From: Adineta vaga
Lineage: Eukaryota > Rotifera
Assembly (NCBI GenBank): GCA_021613535.1
Contig: CP075495.1
Location: forward strand, 9,796,001-9,860,000
DNA length: 64,000 nucleotides
Direction of reading: 5' to 3'
Shown: piece after piece, positions 35,429 to 48,227 of the stretch
Position numbering within the stretch: position 1 is the first letter of the stretch
How the letters are laid out: every line of letters begins with the position of its first letter
Notes under the pieces: generated by a model
What the model was told of the DNA's origin: nothing
Databases searched by the model: none
What the model saw: the letters and a program-made list of their open reading frames with translations, nothing else
Program-made: the position numbers and the translations under genes

Positions 35429-35824
35429 TTACGTCTTTAGATGAAATTGTATATTAGATTTGTTCATAATGAAATAGTTATTTTGTAAGGAAATTGAATC
35501 TTTGTTCGACGTCATGAAATGTTGAATGTTGGAAAAAGTCAAACCATCAATAGAAAAATAATTTAAAGAAGAATTACTTTGAAGAAAACGATTAGCTAAA
35601 TTTTGAAAGGAAAATGGTCGATTCTTCCAGACAATCAGCTTAGTTTTTATGTTTTGAGCATATAAAATGATGGATGACTGATTGAATAAAAATATGGAAA
35701 TGTGATGTTGTATCTCCCGTGGGAAACGAAGATATATCTCCTTGAATTTGGCATACGAGACAGCACTCACATCATCTAATGTTGTTCTGAATATGCGAAG
35801 AAAGTAGACACAAATTCCGTACAA
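35429..35824 (-). CDS. Unassigned ORF, possibly last exon of a minus-strand gene
   Basis: An open frame of about 131 codons that stops 7 nt from the C5orf34 stop codon (tail to tail). It lacks an ATG near its start; an acceptor CATATTCAG suggests an exon beginning near TTLDDVSAVSYAKF (about 35786). Content looks non-random (RFPREIQHHISIFL, KTKLIVWKNRPFSF) but matches no family I know; the first block faintly resembles an F-box or SOCS-box helix. No upstream exon was found between 35824 and 37055. It may be a gene remnant or a chance ORF. Confidence 0.28.
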   Translation of the reverse strand: MYGICVYFLRIFRTTLDDVSAVSYAKFKEIYLRFPREIQHHISIFLFNQSSIILYAQNIKTKLIVWKNRPFSFQNLANRFLQSNSSLNYFSIDGLTFSNIQHFMTSNKDSISLQNNYFIMNKSNIQFHLKT

Positions 35825-37055
35825 AATATTTTAATATTGATACAGATCTATCTGTTGAATGACATTAAATGCGATAGAAATAGAACGATTAAAAACAGAG
35901 AACAAAGCATCATTTAATGAATTCTTTAAGAGAATTAACAAAATCTAGCAATTTTGCGAACTTATCATTCAGATTTAAATCCTTTTATATCTGCCAATTA
36001 CGTACTTATATATTTCCATATTCTGATTAATATTCATCTTCTAAAATAGGCATTAATAATTAAATTCTCATGGTCAAAGAAAAAATATACAAATATAGAT
36101 AATCTGAAGTACTTGTGTCGAAAGAAAATAATTAAATATGTGCATTTTAGATTTTGACAGGTGCTTATTTGCCTTTCATAGTATACTCTTAATAGTAAAT
36201 AAGAAGAAAGATCACTATGTTCAACGTATAGTGACTTGTTGAAAACTACGATTCTATATACATCGATTAAGAATCCACTTGCAAAATATTATGCGTGCCG
36301 TTCCACATTTGAAAAATAAGTACTTACATATTCATTTCCGTATAAAAGAAAAAAAAATCATGCTTCAGTCAGACGTTTACTTTTAATTAGTAGTTACTAG
36401 ACATATGATTAAAAGGTTAAGTTGACATCTGTTTTGCTTGAAAATCGTTATTAATTAAATCGTTTCATTTACCCTAAGGATTCATTGCATAGAATGTTTT
36501 TTTCTTTTCTTTCAGTCGATTTTTTAAATGATAATAGTAGACAGTATAAATTATTATTTTTCAATCTCTATAATAAAACAAAACGAGTTTTTCATTTGAA
36601 TTTTATATAAAATAAAAGTTATATTATTTTTCAAAGCAGAACAAGAACACAAAGAAAAAAAGTAAAACGAAATTGTTCGCGCAAAAAAAAAGAAAACAAA
36701 GATTTGAGAAGACAAAATGCTGCGAGTTGCGTAGAAAGCATACACACGCACATACACACAAATAAACAAACAAGGGCAAAACAAAAGAGAGAAAGAAGAA
36801 AAAACTCGATCATGTTTTCTTTTATTTCTATTTGTGGAACCGGTTGTGAGCATTGTATATATATATATATTGATTTCAAAGTTCACCGTCGTATACTTTT
36901 AAGAAAAATGACTGTTCAATAGAATTTTTATATACATACAAATATGAGTGTCGAGAACAATGCTTCATAATGTACATATACATCTATATAACAAATAATA
37001 AATAAACGATCTTCTCTCTCTCCCTCTCTCTTGTTTATACATGTATCACAGTATG
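35825..37055. other. Intergenic before amine GPCR 3' end
   Basis: About 1.2 kb AT-rich sequence, with short CA and TA runs (36740-36760, 36856-36870) and (CT)n at 37013-37029. Likely 3' UTR of the GPCR plus spacer. The ORFs at 36554-36922 are low-complexity. Confidence 0.55.
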
Positions 37056-38837
37056 TTATACAGTTGCTTCGAGACCACCACTACCGCGCGTATTTGTTCC
37101 TGGTTGATTATGGGAATGATGCACAGGAGGTGCTTGAAGATGACTATCACCATACAAATTTTCTAAATAATCTTGTCGTCGAATTTTTTCATTTAAACCA
37201 CTACAACGACAATAGATTATTTCTCGAAATGGTGTTCGAAATTCTCGATTAAATTTCGAATAAATTAATGGATTTAACATTGATGAAGTGTAACCAAACC
37301 AAAGTAAAACAGGATCAAGCCATTTCGGAACAATCAATTGTCGTGGCGTCCCTGTTAGACCTGTTATATACTCATGTAGTGGCTTTATTATTGCAAATGA
37401 CATAAATGGAAGCCAACAAACAATAAATGTTCCAAGAATTACACCTAACGTGCGAATGGCTTTTTGATTCGGTAAATGAACATGACGAAAAAATGAATAA
37501 CGTCTTGTGACAAATATCGATAGACGACCATTAAAAGGTGTACTAAGTCGTCTACCTAAACAACGGGAAGTTGAAAAACAACTGGTGGATTTCGTTTCAT
37601 CGCTTTTCTTTGACGAACGTCCACAAGTACGTTTTCCAGTTGATTGTTGTTCAGTTGCGGACATTGATGAACCATCATCATTTGCATTGTTATTATTCGC
37701 AACATTTAATAAATGTGGTGCTGAACAACTATTTCCATTTTGTTGTTGTTGAGCAAGTGGTGTCGTTACACTTGTTTGACCGACGTTTGTTGTTGAATTA
37801 TTATGTGTTAAAAACTGAGACATTTGAATACTTGAACGATTATCCATGGCTGTTTGGGCTGTTCGATAGATATTTGCATATATTATGAGTACAAAAATAA
37901 GAGGAATGTAAAATGAAAGCATCGTTGCAAATATTTGGTATTCTAATTTGTCGTTAACTTGACATCTCGGAAGGTTTTCTGATGGGCCTAAACAGATTTC
38001 AATAGTTATATAAGTTCTCTTTAGATACACAATCGTAAAAGATGGAAAAATCAAAATTCAGGATACTTACGACCCCAACCTAAAATGGGTGGTAATGAAA
38101 CAAGTGCACTAAGTATCCATACACCAGCAATCATCAAGGAAAGTAGTTTAACTTTACGCATTGGTGCATATTTAAAGGGATGATTAATAATACAATAACG
38201 ATCAATTGAAATAATAAGAAAATTCAAAATTGATGATGTGCATAGTAGAACATCCGTTGACGTCCATAAGTCACACATATGTGGACCTAAAACCCATTTG
38301 TTATTAGAAATCTCCAGCACTAGAATAAAATATAAGATCATCGAATTGTTTTTTTTTCCCGCTACTCTTACCCATTGCTAATGGCATTATAAATAAACCA
38401 ACAAACACATCACTAACAGCCAAACTTACAATAAGTATATTCGATGCAGTTTGCAATTTCCTTACAAGACAAACAGATAATATGACAACAAGATTTCCAA
38501 TGATAGTAATAATACTCATTAACGAGCAAACAGTAATAATTAAAACTAAATATGCAATACTACGAGGTTTTTCGGATAGACTCCTTTCGTTATCAGTTAT
38601 ATTTAGAAAACGATCATTGTTCGTTATTGTACTAATTGTTGACAACGTTACAGTTGTCGTTGATAATAATGTCGTCACTGATAGCATTCGTCGTCGTGGT
38701 GTACTAACAAATATTGCTGATGTACCATTTGTCAATACAACGGAAGATGATAATGAAGGATTTCGCGTGGAGAAATGGCAGTGACGGATGTTAATAATGA
38801 AATAATCGAGAATAATGAAAGAAATATTGATGTACAT
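37056..38837 (-). CDS. Biogenic-amine-type class A GPCR (serotonin/dopamine-like)
   Basis: G-protein-coupled receptor of the aminergic group, plasma membrane. Three exons in transcript order: 38837-38372, 38319-38071, 37987-37056; 548 aa. The extracellular N terminus has NGT and NIT glycosylation sites. TM1 NLVVILSVCLV, TM2 NILIVSLAVSDVFVGLFIMPLAM, TM3 with the amine-binding Asp D178 (STDVLLCTSSILN) and DRY at 195-197, TM4 with ILGWG. TM5 MLSFYIPLIFVLIIY. The third intracellular loop is long with Asn/Ser/Gln tracts. TM6 FIVCWLPFMSFAIIKPL, TM7 WFGYTSSMLNPLIYSKFN, then NREFRTPFREI. Residue pattern is closest to 5-HT1/5-HT7/dopamine-like receptors; the exact subtype cannot be fixed. TM6 has Met where the second aromatic of FF is usual. 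Confidence 0.88.
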
Positions 38838-38967
38838 TTAATATAAACTGTCGGTCGCGAAGATGATGAGGATGACAGCCGACGATAGGACGACTATTTA
38901 AGAACGCCAATGTTGAGTCTAGATGTAAATTAAATGGGAATGTTTGCTTCATTCAATAATCGCCAAT

Positions 38968-38988
38968 ATATGTATATATATATATATA
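38968..38988. repeat. (TA)n microsatellite
   Basis: Alternating TA run about 130 nt upstream of the GPCR start codon. Confidence 0.8.
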
Positions 38989-39380
38989 ACTTATCTAAAA
39001 AAGAATCCTTTTATTTATATGTAGTGCGAATTAATAACAGTTTGATGCTTGAATGATTTCTTCTCTTCTCTTTCTCTTCACATTTCAATAGATAACGGTA
39101 TCTAATACTACCGGAAATACGATCACTTTTCATCTTATTGCTAAATTCTCTTTTTTTTTCTACACTGAAGATTACTTATCTGTATGTTTATATATCGATG
39201 ATATATTTTTGAAAATGAAAACGAAAATAACTTCCAAAATGACTAAAATTACGCTATTGATTTCTAGAAATCATCGATGACCAAAACAAGAATATGATAT
39301 TATTGATTACCTAAATGCTTAGTATATTATATTTATATAGCAAGAATAACTGTCAAATCAAATCAAATCAGATTTGTAAT

Positions 39381-39444
39381 TTTCTTTTCTTCGTTCTTTC
39401 TCTTTTTTTCTTTCTTTCCTTCTTTCTTTCTTTCTTTTTTTTTC
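39381..39444. repeat. CTTT-rich microsatellite
   Basis: Imperfect (CTTT)n array with poly-T interruptions; a three-unit AAATC repeat directly precedes it (about 39355-39370). Confidence 0.85.
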
Positions 39445-41112
39445 GATATTTGCATTTATTTACCTCATCAAACCAAACTACTTCTACTTAAGACTCACCT
39501 ATATTTATACAACATAATAGCAGACTGGTTTATTAATTATCGTTTCCCTTTCATGCCAGATTACTTTCTAAGTGCTGTAAAAATATCTATGTTCCCTGTT
39601 TCATATTCAAAAACAAAATAAGTAAATAAATAACGCACACACATGTACGATTGGAGATGAATGATTTTAGAAAATTATTTTTGCTTCTTATTTATGTTAA
39701 TTATCTGAAAAGAAAAACAATATTTGAAAAAATCGAATGATGATATGGATGAAATTGGTAATATTGTTTTGTTAGACAAGAGAGAGAAGAGAAAAAAACG
39801 TGAGAACGTCAGAATATTAACTGATAATTAAGAATATTTTTTATATCGTTATCGAACGAACTGTATAAGAAAAAAAACTGAAATCTAACAAGAAATTCTC
39901 ATACCTATTTCTATGTTGAATTTTGCGTTTAATCTTTTAATCAGATGTCAAAATCTAAGACATGAGAATACAAACACGTACTCTTGAATAGAAATATTTT
40001 ACCATAGAAAGATTCGATTCCTTCATTCTTTCTTTGATAGAAAAAGAACGCACAAATGAAGGTTGTACCATCTTGTCTTGGATGCCCGGAAGAGCACGAA
40101 TACAATCTTGTTCTACAAGTAATTCGATGGAAAGATGGAGCAAGCACTCAGATATTTATATATGAATGAAAAGAAGAAAAAAAACTATTCCTTTTTTTTT
40201 ATTTTTTTTATTTTATTAATCAAGATAATTATTCTTTTCGAAGATAGATTATTTTCTTAATTAAGAATCTATTCAATATAATCATGTTAGATTCTCCAAT
40301 CAATTAACTAAGAAAAAAGAATCAAAACTCTTGAATAGATTTCATCAATTTAGTTGATGAATGAAGAACAAATCTTTAATATTTATTTTCATTGAATTTA
40401 TTTGATTAGAAATGGAATTCTTTGGTTTGAAAGATTTTATTAAAGTCAGAATGTCTATATGAAATGTTTATTCTACATTAAACAAGCCGAAGAAAAAACA
40501 CGCACATTTTCCTGACTAAGAAGAAATCAATCTTCGCATTAGGTTTTTTTTTTTCTTCTTCTTTTTCGTCTATTTATAGACATTCTATTGGATACATATA
40601 TCAAATACTAGCAATCGTTGTTAGCATAATATATGGAAAAAAAAAATTATTTAGAAATTTCCTTGTGATTTTTCTTTCGAATGAATAGGAATAAACGTTG
40701 AAATCTTACACATTCATGTCTTTTGTTAAAAGATTAGAAAAATGATTAAACATACGCAAAAAGAACTACCTTTCTTATTTAGATAGAAAATCCTTTCATA
40801 AACAGATTATGCAGCTCATTTACTTAGTTCAGTTTTTTAAAAAAGAAAAAAAAATAACCTAAAAAACAATAGTGTTGATATATTTACCATAGTTTTTCAT
40901 TGTGCATGATCGATTACACCAAAATGAAAAAAATGTGAATGTTGACGAAGAGTAATGATCACGATGAGAAGATGTGATATATATGTATATAATAGTATGA
41001 CTAACACGAGTGCAATCAGCTGAAAAGGAAGGTTATATCTAGAACAATAATACTAGTAGTAATAATCATTATAATTGAAAGAAAGTAAAAATAACAACAA
41101 AACAATTTTTCT

Positions 41113-41132
41113 TCTCTCTCTCTCTCTCTCTC
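41113..41132. repeat. (TC)n microsatellite
   Basis: Ten TC units flanked by T-rich DNA. Confidence 0.9.
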
Positions 41133-44100
41133 TTGAATCAATTTACGCACAAGTTTAAAAATGACAACAGTAAGTGTGTTGCTTGCACTGGCAAGTTTAA
41201 GTATCAAAATGTTTTTTAACGAACTTATTTTGAAAAAAAAGAAGAAAAAAATGAGAGAAATAAGCTTTTTAAAAGAAAAAAAAAGACTCCTCAGTTACTA
41301 TTATACCTTTCCTGCTGTGTACGTCATTATAGTAAAACTTTAGCAATGATGGTAATAATAACTGTGGTAGTCTTCTTCTATTCTGTGATCTTTTGTTATT
41401 TTTGTTTTTGTGGCTGTTGTTGTTGTTATTGTTGTTACAAGAGACACTTATTCGACACGAAGAATAATCAATGTTCGTGTCGGTTGACGTGTGAGATGTT
41501 ACAAATGATGAAGATGGGAACGAATTTTATATGAACAACTTGAAAGCGGCTAATTTTACATGAGTATAACTCAAATATCGTTTGTCAACTTGTTAGTTGT
41601 GAATGTCTTATGTGCTCATTCTATATGGAAGTAGAATCCACGTGTTTGAATCGTTATTCTTCAGCTATTGCTCGATATGACGAGAGATCGACAGGAGAAC
41701 AAGTAGAAGAAAAAAGGAGAAGAAGAAGAAGAAGAGAAAATTTGTCGTTGCCGTCTAGAACTGTGTGTTGTCGAGTTGTTACAACAATTAGAAGAAGTTT
41801 TCTTTCTTCTCTTTTTCTTCGTCTTCTTCATCTTTATATTCTCTTTCTCCCTTCGTTCTTCCTTCAATCTCTTTTTAGCTCTATTACTGTGTTTGTGGCA
41901 GCGGCCAATTTGAATGCATGACCAAGTTCGGGCGAGCGAACACAGCTTGAAGAGAGAGAAGAAAACATGCGTCAGCTCTACTAGTATCGAGAGAATAATG
42001 ATGAATGTTTGCAGGACAGAGAAGTAACAAAGACTGCTAGATTTAAAGAAGAAACGACAGCGATGAAGAAGATAAGATTGATTTTGGGGCCAAGCAAGAT
42101 GCTTAATGTATGCACTTGGCAATCAATGTATGCGACCACTACGTTTGCTTCTGTAACAACAACAACGACGACTAGTTTCCTTTTTCCTTCCTTTTCACTT
42201 TGCACTATGGTAATAATAACAACGGTGCCAATTTTTATTCGTTAACCAAACGCAGCACTCTGTATTCTTTTTTATTTGCATGTGCACATAAAGTTACATA
42301 CGTCAAATACATTTATCGCAAGATAAACTTCCATATGAGATTGCCAAGAAAAAGTACATCATGACCAAGAAATTTCTACTCATATATCATATCTTTCTAT
42401 CTATCTTTTCATTTCATTCAATATCCACAACGATACTATTAACAATCGAATCATCATTCATCTAGTTTTTTCTTTCTTTCCTTCTACATTGCACTTTTAA
42501 TAACCGAGAAAGAACTCACTAGAGACAAATATGTAACAAATATTTTTCAACAACTCATACTTATTTTCTCTTCTATCTCAAACATCATGAATTTATCAAT
42601 AAGATACAAATAAATATTAGAAATAATCAAGATTAAATGAATAAAAAAAGTATGCAAAGTTAACTAAGCAGAATAAAAACTAATATCACAATTATAATCA
42701 TTAAAACACTCATATCTGCATGTTCATTTGAACATCTGACATCAAGATCTGACACAAATCAATGAAAGGTGCCAACATTCTTGAACAGAAAGACAATATC
42801 GAAAAAAGAATGTTAAACATTTTTCAATGTTACCATTAAATAAGAAGAAAAAACAATATTAATATCTAACAATTTTCATCTTGAGACAATTCATTAAATT
42901 TCTGTTAGGAATTATTCATATCTCAAATATTGAATAGTTAAATTTCTTTTTGTATTGATTCTTAAATATTTTACACATGAAAATAAATTTCTGGGAAAAG
43001 ATTTTTATGCATTATATATATTTTACACTATTTGATTATAAATTATAAACTAGAATTTTATTAATAAGTTCTAGAATATTCCAAAACAGGTATAATTACT
43101 AGTTATTTGTAATATATGTCATTCGATATATAAGCAGATGTAATAACTATCCTCATGAATGAACGACGACGAAATAAGAAACATTACAGTAAGGAAAAAT
43201 ATCATATACACATATCTTGACAGAGTACCTAATTTTTTTTCTCAAGGATAAAATTTTATATCTATCTTCTTTTTCAAAACTATCCTTTTCTTTCTAAATT
43301 TAGATATTCCGTATATAGTAAATAACTTACGATGACGAAGAATAGATGAATTCCTTGTGTACTTTTCAAACGGATACTACAGGCGAACGAATGCCAATGA
43401 TGATTATTTCAAAGCAAGAGATGAGAACTCTCTTTTTCTTATTCACGATGTCTGACTAACATCAAGCTTCCGGCTGTGGCCCTACTTCTCTTTTCTTTCC
43501 TATGCTAGCAAGTCTTCCAACAACAGCAAGATATTATTGAAAACTCATTTTCTCCTTTTCTTTCACTATGAAAGAATTCTTTCGTGTTCTTCCTGTTCTA
43601 TCAAAACAAGTGAAAGCATCGATGGTGTTCTAATTTGTTCAACTTCACTAATTTTCATCACTGTTAGTGTCTGTAAATATATAAATCTTTGCATATATTG
43701 TACTACTGTAGTGAAATATTGTTAGCAAACTTAGTCGAAGAATTTCTTTTTACGATTGACATAAACTTTTAATGTTTCTTCTGACTATTAACATATTCAA
43801 TATTAACAAACGATTAATTTAAATTTAAAATCGTTTAAAACATTTATTATTTTCTATGATAGTCATTTGGTGTTATAGATATTCTTTTATTTTCCTATTT
43901 GCATGATACTTGCAACATATTATTAAACTGATGCCACAAATTGTGATTATCGTTAACATCAACAAGAATGAATAACAATTAAAAAACAGACCTTTCAAAA
44001 CATTTTCTAACAATCCATAATAATAAACTTACTCGGTCAGCATACAAACAATAACATAAATATATACAGATTTCTTTTGCTCTTTTCTTTTCTACATGTT

Positions 44101-44162
44101 GACAATTTTCACCACCATACTTTCTATAACTCTCTACTTACGTTCTTTCTCTCCCTCTCTTT

Positions 44163-44190
44163 CGCTCGCTCGCTCGCTTGCTTGCTTGCT
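44163..44190. repeat. Compound (CGCT)n(TGCT)n microsatellite
   Basis: Four CGCT units run directly into TGCT units and then CT-rich DNA. It is the most GC-rich simple repeat in the window. Confidence 0.85.
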
Positions 44191-46190
44191 CGGTCTCTCT
44201 CTGTTTCTCTCTGATTCTTCAATGCAAAAACACAGCGTTGTGAAAGAAACATATGCAGTAATCGTAGAAGCGAATATCTATTTTTTGCTTCTTTTTCTTC
44301 GCATATTCTCGCTTTTGTCAAGCTCTCACTGAGAGAATTTAGTCGATGACGCTGTATAGGAAGTGATCGTCATAGAGGCGAGAGAGCGAAAGTCGTTTTT
44401 CTTTTCAAAAGCGTGCACAACCTCACATATACACAACACCAACTACCGCCACAGGCATCAATAGTAGAAGAAAAGCAAAGAAGTAGGAGAGAAAGTGAAG
44501 AAAAAGAAAAAGTATGTAAGGAAAATATATACACGCGTTTGTTTAAATTGACGAACAAAGAAGAGAAAAAAATCTAAAAGAAAATAGAAAGTATTTGTCG
44601 ATATTAATTGTTTTCTACTCGAAGTCGATTTTGAGCAATCGTAATCGTACGGAAGATGATGAACAAAAGAAAGAGAGTACCGAATGATTTTGTAGAAAAC
44701 ATAAAAGTATAAACATGTATTTCTTAGTTTAATAATTTTAGTCGAATACGCTATCAATAACAATTTTACTTATAAGAAAAAATTGAGATTAATATCGTTG
44801 TTTATCTATCGATAGATTCAAATAGAATCGATGATCAATTCAGGGTGCGAATATGCTCAGTCTATCGTCTCATGAGAATCATTTATCTTCTAGTTGTTAA
44901 TCGAACCCTTTACGAAAGCGAGAACGAGAGAAACTCTTAATTTTTCTTCTTCTTCTTCTTCTTTTTAGTTAGTAAAAACCTATATCTAGTGTATGATCAC
45001 ATCTCAGTCTTATCTCTTTGACAAGATCCGATTCGATTGTATTCATGGAAAATGAACCTACTTGATCATGCATAAAATGACAGATGGTATTCATTCGTCG
45101 TCCGTTCGTTTGCTCATCGATCGTTTCATTTCTATCCCTGTCATTTTGATTCCATTAGAAAGACAGCATGCACTTTGACTTAATCTCATTTTATTTGATG
45201 CCGTTCAAACATCTATACTTACGTTTGTGCTATTTTGGTCGATGCTTTCTCTTGCTTGTTCTACTTAAATTATGGATGCTTGTCGTCGTACTTGCTCGAA
45301 CATCATTTGACAAAAGAATTTTTTGTGCGACAGTAAGCGAACTGCATTTGTATAAGCATAATTGCGTTTTTTTTTCGCCAACTCATGTCGACAATAATAC
45401 ACTATGAAGAAAACTACAATTATTGCCTCGACCGTATATTTCTTCTTGTTGTGTATGAAAAACAAAATTGACAAAAATGTCAAACTACAACCAAACAAAA
45501 AAGAGAAAAAGATATAAATAGATCACTAACTTGACATGCTAATTAATTCACAGTCAATCAGTGTTCGAAAAAGATCTATATTTTCATCCATGCTCGTGAA
45601 ATAAGTTCTTTTCCAAAAAGATTATTATTAAATGGAATCAATCAAACAAATGATATTATCTTATCATTTACAAGAGATTTAGAGTAATGTCAATTGATAA
45701 ATAATTGAAATCGGATCAATGAAGCCTTACTTAAATGTCAACATATTTGTCTAAGATCGTATTTATCTTTAACGATATTTTCTTAACGTCTATTTTTCTC
45801 AGTGAGAAAACGAGCACTTCGTTTTTTGTTTATTTCTTTCTTCGACGTTTTTCAATCGAATAAGAAATGATTATAAACGATAGCATGATTAAATAAATGT
45901 ACGTAAATTGTAGAAGATTCAAGGCTACTTTTCACACGAGGGAATGTATTTGTATATGATTCTTTCCATTTCAATAATTACATTCTATGTTCCTATCCTG
46001 TAAGATAATATGTTCGTTTATCTGTTATCGAAAAAAACAGCCAATCTTCTTCAATTGATTAACTAGCCGTAGATGATTACATTTATAATCATCGTTTGTC
46101 AAACGAACTTTAAGAATAAAATTCTAATATAGAAAAGGAAAAAACCAAATCGTCAAGTAACAATAGTTTTGCTGTTGATCGATAATTTAA

Positions 46191-46210
46191 TACAATACAA
46201 TACAATACAA
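46191..46210. repeat. (TACAA)4 repeat
   Basis: Four perfect TACAA pentamers in intergenic DNA. Confidence 0.9.
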
Positions 46211-48209
46211 GGATTTTGTCAAAATAAAAGTTAGACGAATCGATAATTGATTTTTTCTTTGATAGAGAATTAACTGAAAAACTTCAATTCAACTTGATTT
46301 CTTCCATAGTGATAAGATTTTTAAGTGACATATAATTGAGATTTTGATAAAGTAGTAGAACGAAGAAATGAAGACATGATTGTAAAGACATTCATTAAAT
46401 TACCCGACTGGTAGTATTTCCTAATAATAATCTGACATGAATGAATCATTTTGACAGTTCAATTAGCAGATAATGAGACACTCCTTTTACTTAAAAACTG
46501 ATTGAATAACGTCGAAATATAACATTAGATTTTACAGTCTTTTTAACTGGAGAAAAACAAAATAAGAAAACAATTTTTATATTCAAAATCTTTTCACTTT
46601 AATGATTTTATTGATTTATCATGACATACAGAACAATTCGAAGAGTAAATTAGGAGAATTCTTTTTAACATTATTGATTTATAAGAACAGTCTCGAACAA
46701 AACATTTCAAATTAATGAATTTCTAGGGAAGATATCAATCATCATTGATAAATGATTTCTTTTTTCTCAAGAATGCTATATATTTATTCTTCGATCATTC
46801 GGAAACTCGAAGGTGGTGTTTTTTGTTAATATTATTAAATAACAGATTCGTGTCAACGTCGGTGACGTTTTGTACTTTGTACCGTATCTCGCATGATTGT
46901 AAATTGAATTTATTATGTCCGCAGGTTATTTCCCGATTTGTTTTTCCATTTAACTAGAACTTTCCTAAAGACTATATGTAGATGAAAGTAACTTTCCGTG
47001 TGTTAACTGATCTATTCTTTGCCGGTAACTATAATAAACGGAAGGAATTCGGGCATTTACCATTCATATGACAATTGTATGAGAACTAGATTAATAAAAT
47101 CTAAATTATCTTAGTTAAACACAATCTCTCGTATGTTTTACAACTAGAAATTTGTATGACGACAAAATTTAAGTTCAAACAACTGATCGACTACGATGAT
47201 AATATCAAACTATTCTCTTACCTTACTTATAAGCGTGTTTCGAGGACACCTGTTCATTGGCATGGCAAAATCTAGTGATAATCATATGAGTCTTTAATAA
47301 ATAAGATCTTAGATATATTTCATACATTGAAATCATCGATGTTGTAAACTGACTTTAGTCTTTCATTCGTACTTAGTCGAAAAGAATCCGATTACTGAGG
47401 AAATGGATTATCATTGAGATTTTAAAGACTATTGTAGTTGCATTAGTAATCTTTTTGTAGATTATTTTAATTCTCTTATTGAAAAAAATAATTGTAATTT
47501 AAAATAACGATAAAGCTCCACTTTTCTTTATTGTCAAACAAAGAAATTGCTTTTCCGACTAATCATCACTGAAGGTAAAAGAAGATTTTCATACTTTCAA
47601 GGTAACAATATATAGAATTTATAGTTGAATGTGTAATGAAATTCAAACATACATAACTAAGAAATCAATGAATAGTAATTGTGAAAAAGTAACTTGATTC
47701 AGAATGATGTATTCAATCATTCTCATATGACATTGTCAATGTCGTTTTATTGGTAAAAGAACTGTCTCAATTATCGTATCAAAAGGAGAGTTTATACTCT
47801 CATTCGACATAGACCTTGTTAAGATTTACAAACGTCAAACAGATTGATTCATGTCTATTGAGTTTCATTGACTAATGAAAGATTATTTGACTATGATTGT
47901 CATCAAGGAAATTTTTTGTCTCAAATATTTCAAGTGAAAAACTTGTACTCGAACATCCTTCAATATGTTTGTTCATTTCACCACGATTCATTAACAATAA
48001 TAACAGAAAATCATCAGTTGTACGAAGGTTGAATTAACTCTGTCATGAGAAATATAAATAATGTGGCAAAAGTAATACCTTCAAATGCAATGATCTCGTT
48101 CAACAAATGAGTTCTGTTAGTGATAGTAGAGCAATGTTTGATTTCTTTTTTTGACAGTTTTTCTATTTTCTATAGAAGAAAAAGAGAGAAAAAAATGTAA
48201 CCTTGTCCT

Positions 48210-48227
48210 TGACCGGTTCCAAGGTCA
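48210..48227. promoter_or_regulatory. ER6-like everted nuclear-receptor motif
   Basis: TGACCG, a 6-nt spacer, then AGGTCA: an everted repeat with one mismatch to the AGGTCA consensus. It lies 3.3 kb upstream of the cadherin start. Chance occurrence is quite possible. Confidence 0.2.

Noticed and set aside
35825-36922. Overlapping ORFs upstream of the amine GPCR 3' end
   Set aside because: Both strands open because of CA/TA and purine runs; translations are low-complexity.
41610-42245. Long open frames on both strands (103 and 153 codons)
   Set aside because: Driven by GAA/GAR and CTT repeats; Lys/Arg/Glu and Ser/Phe runs, no domain.
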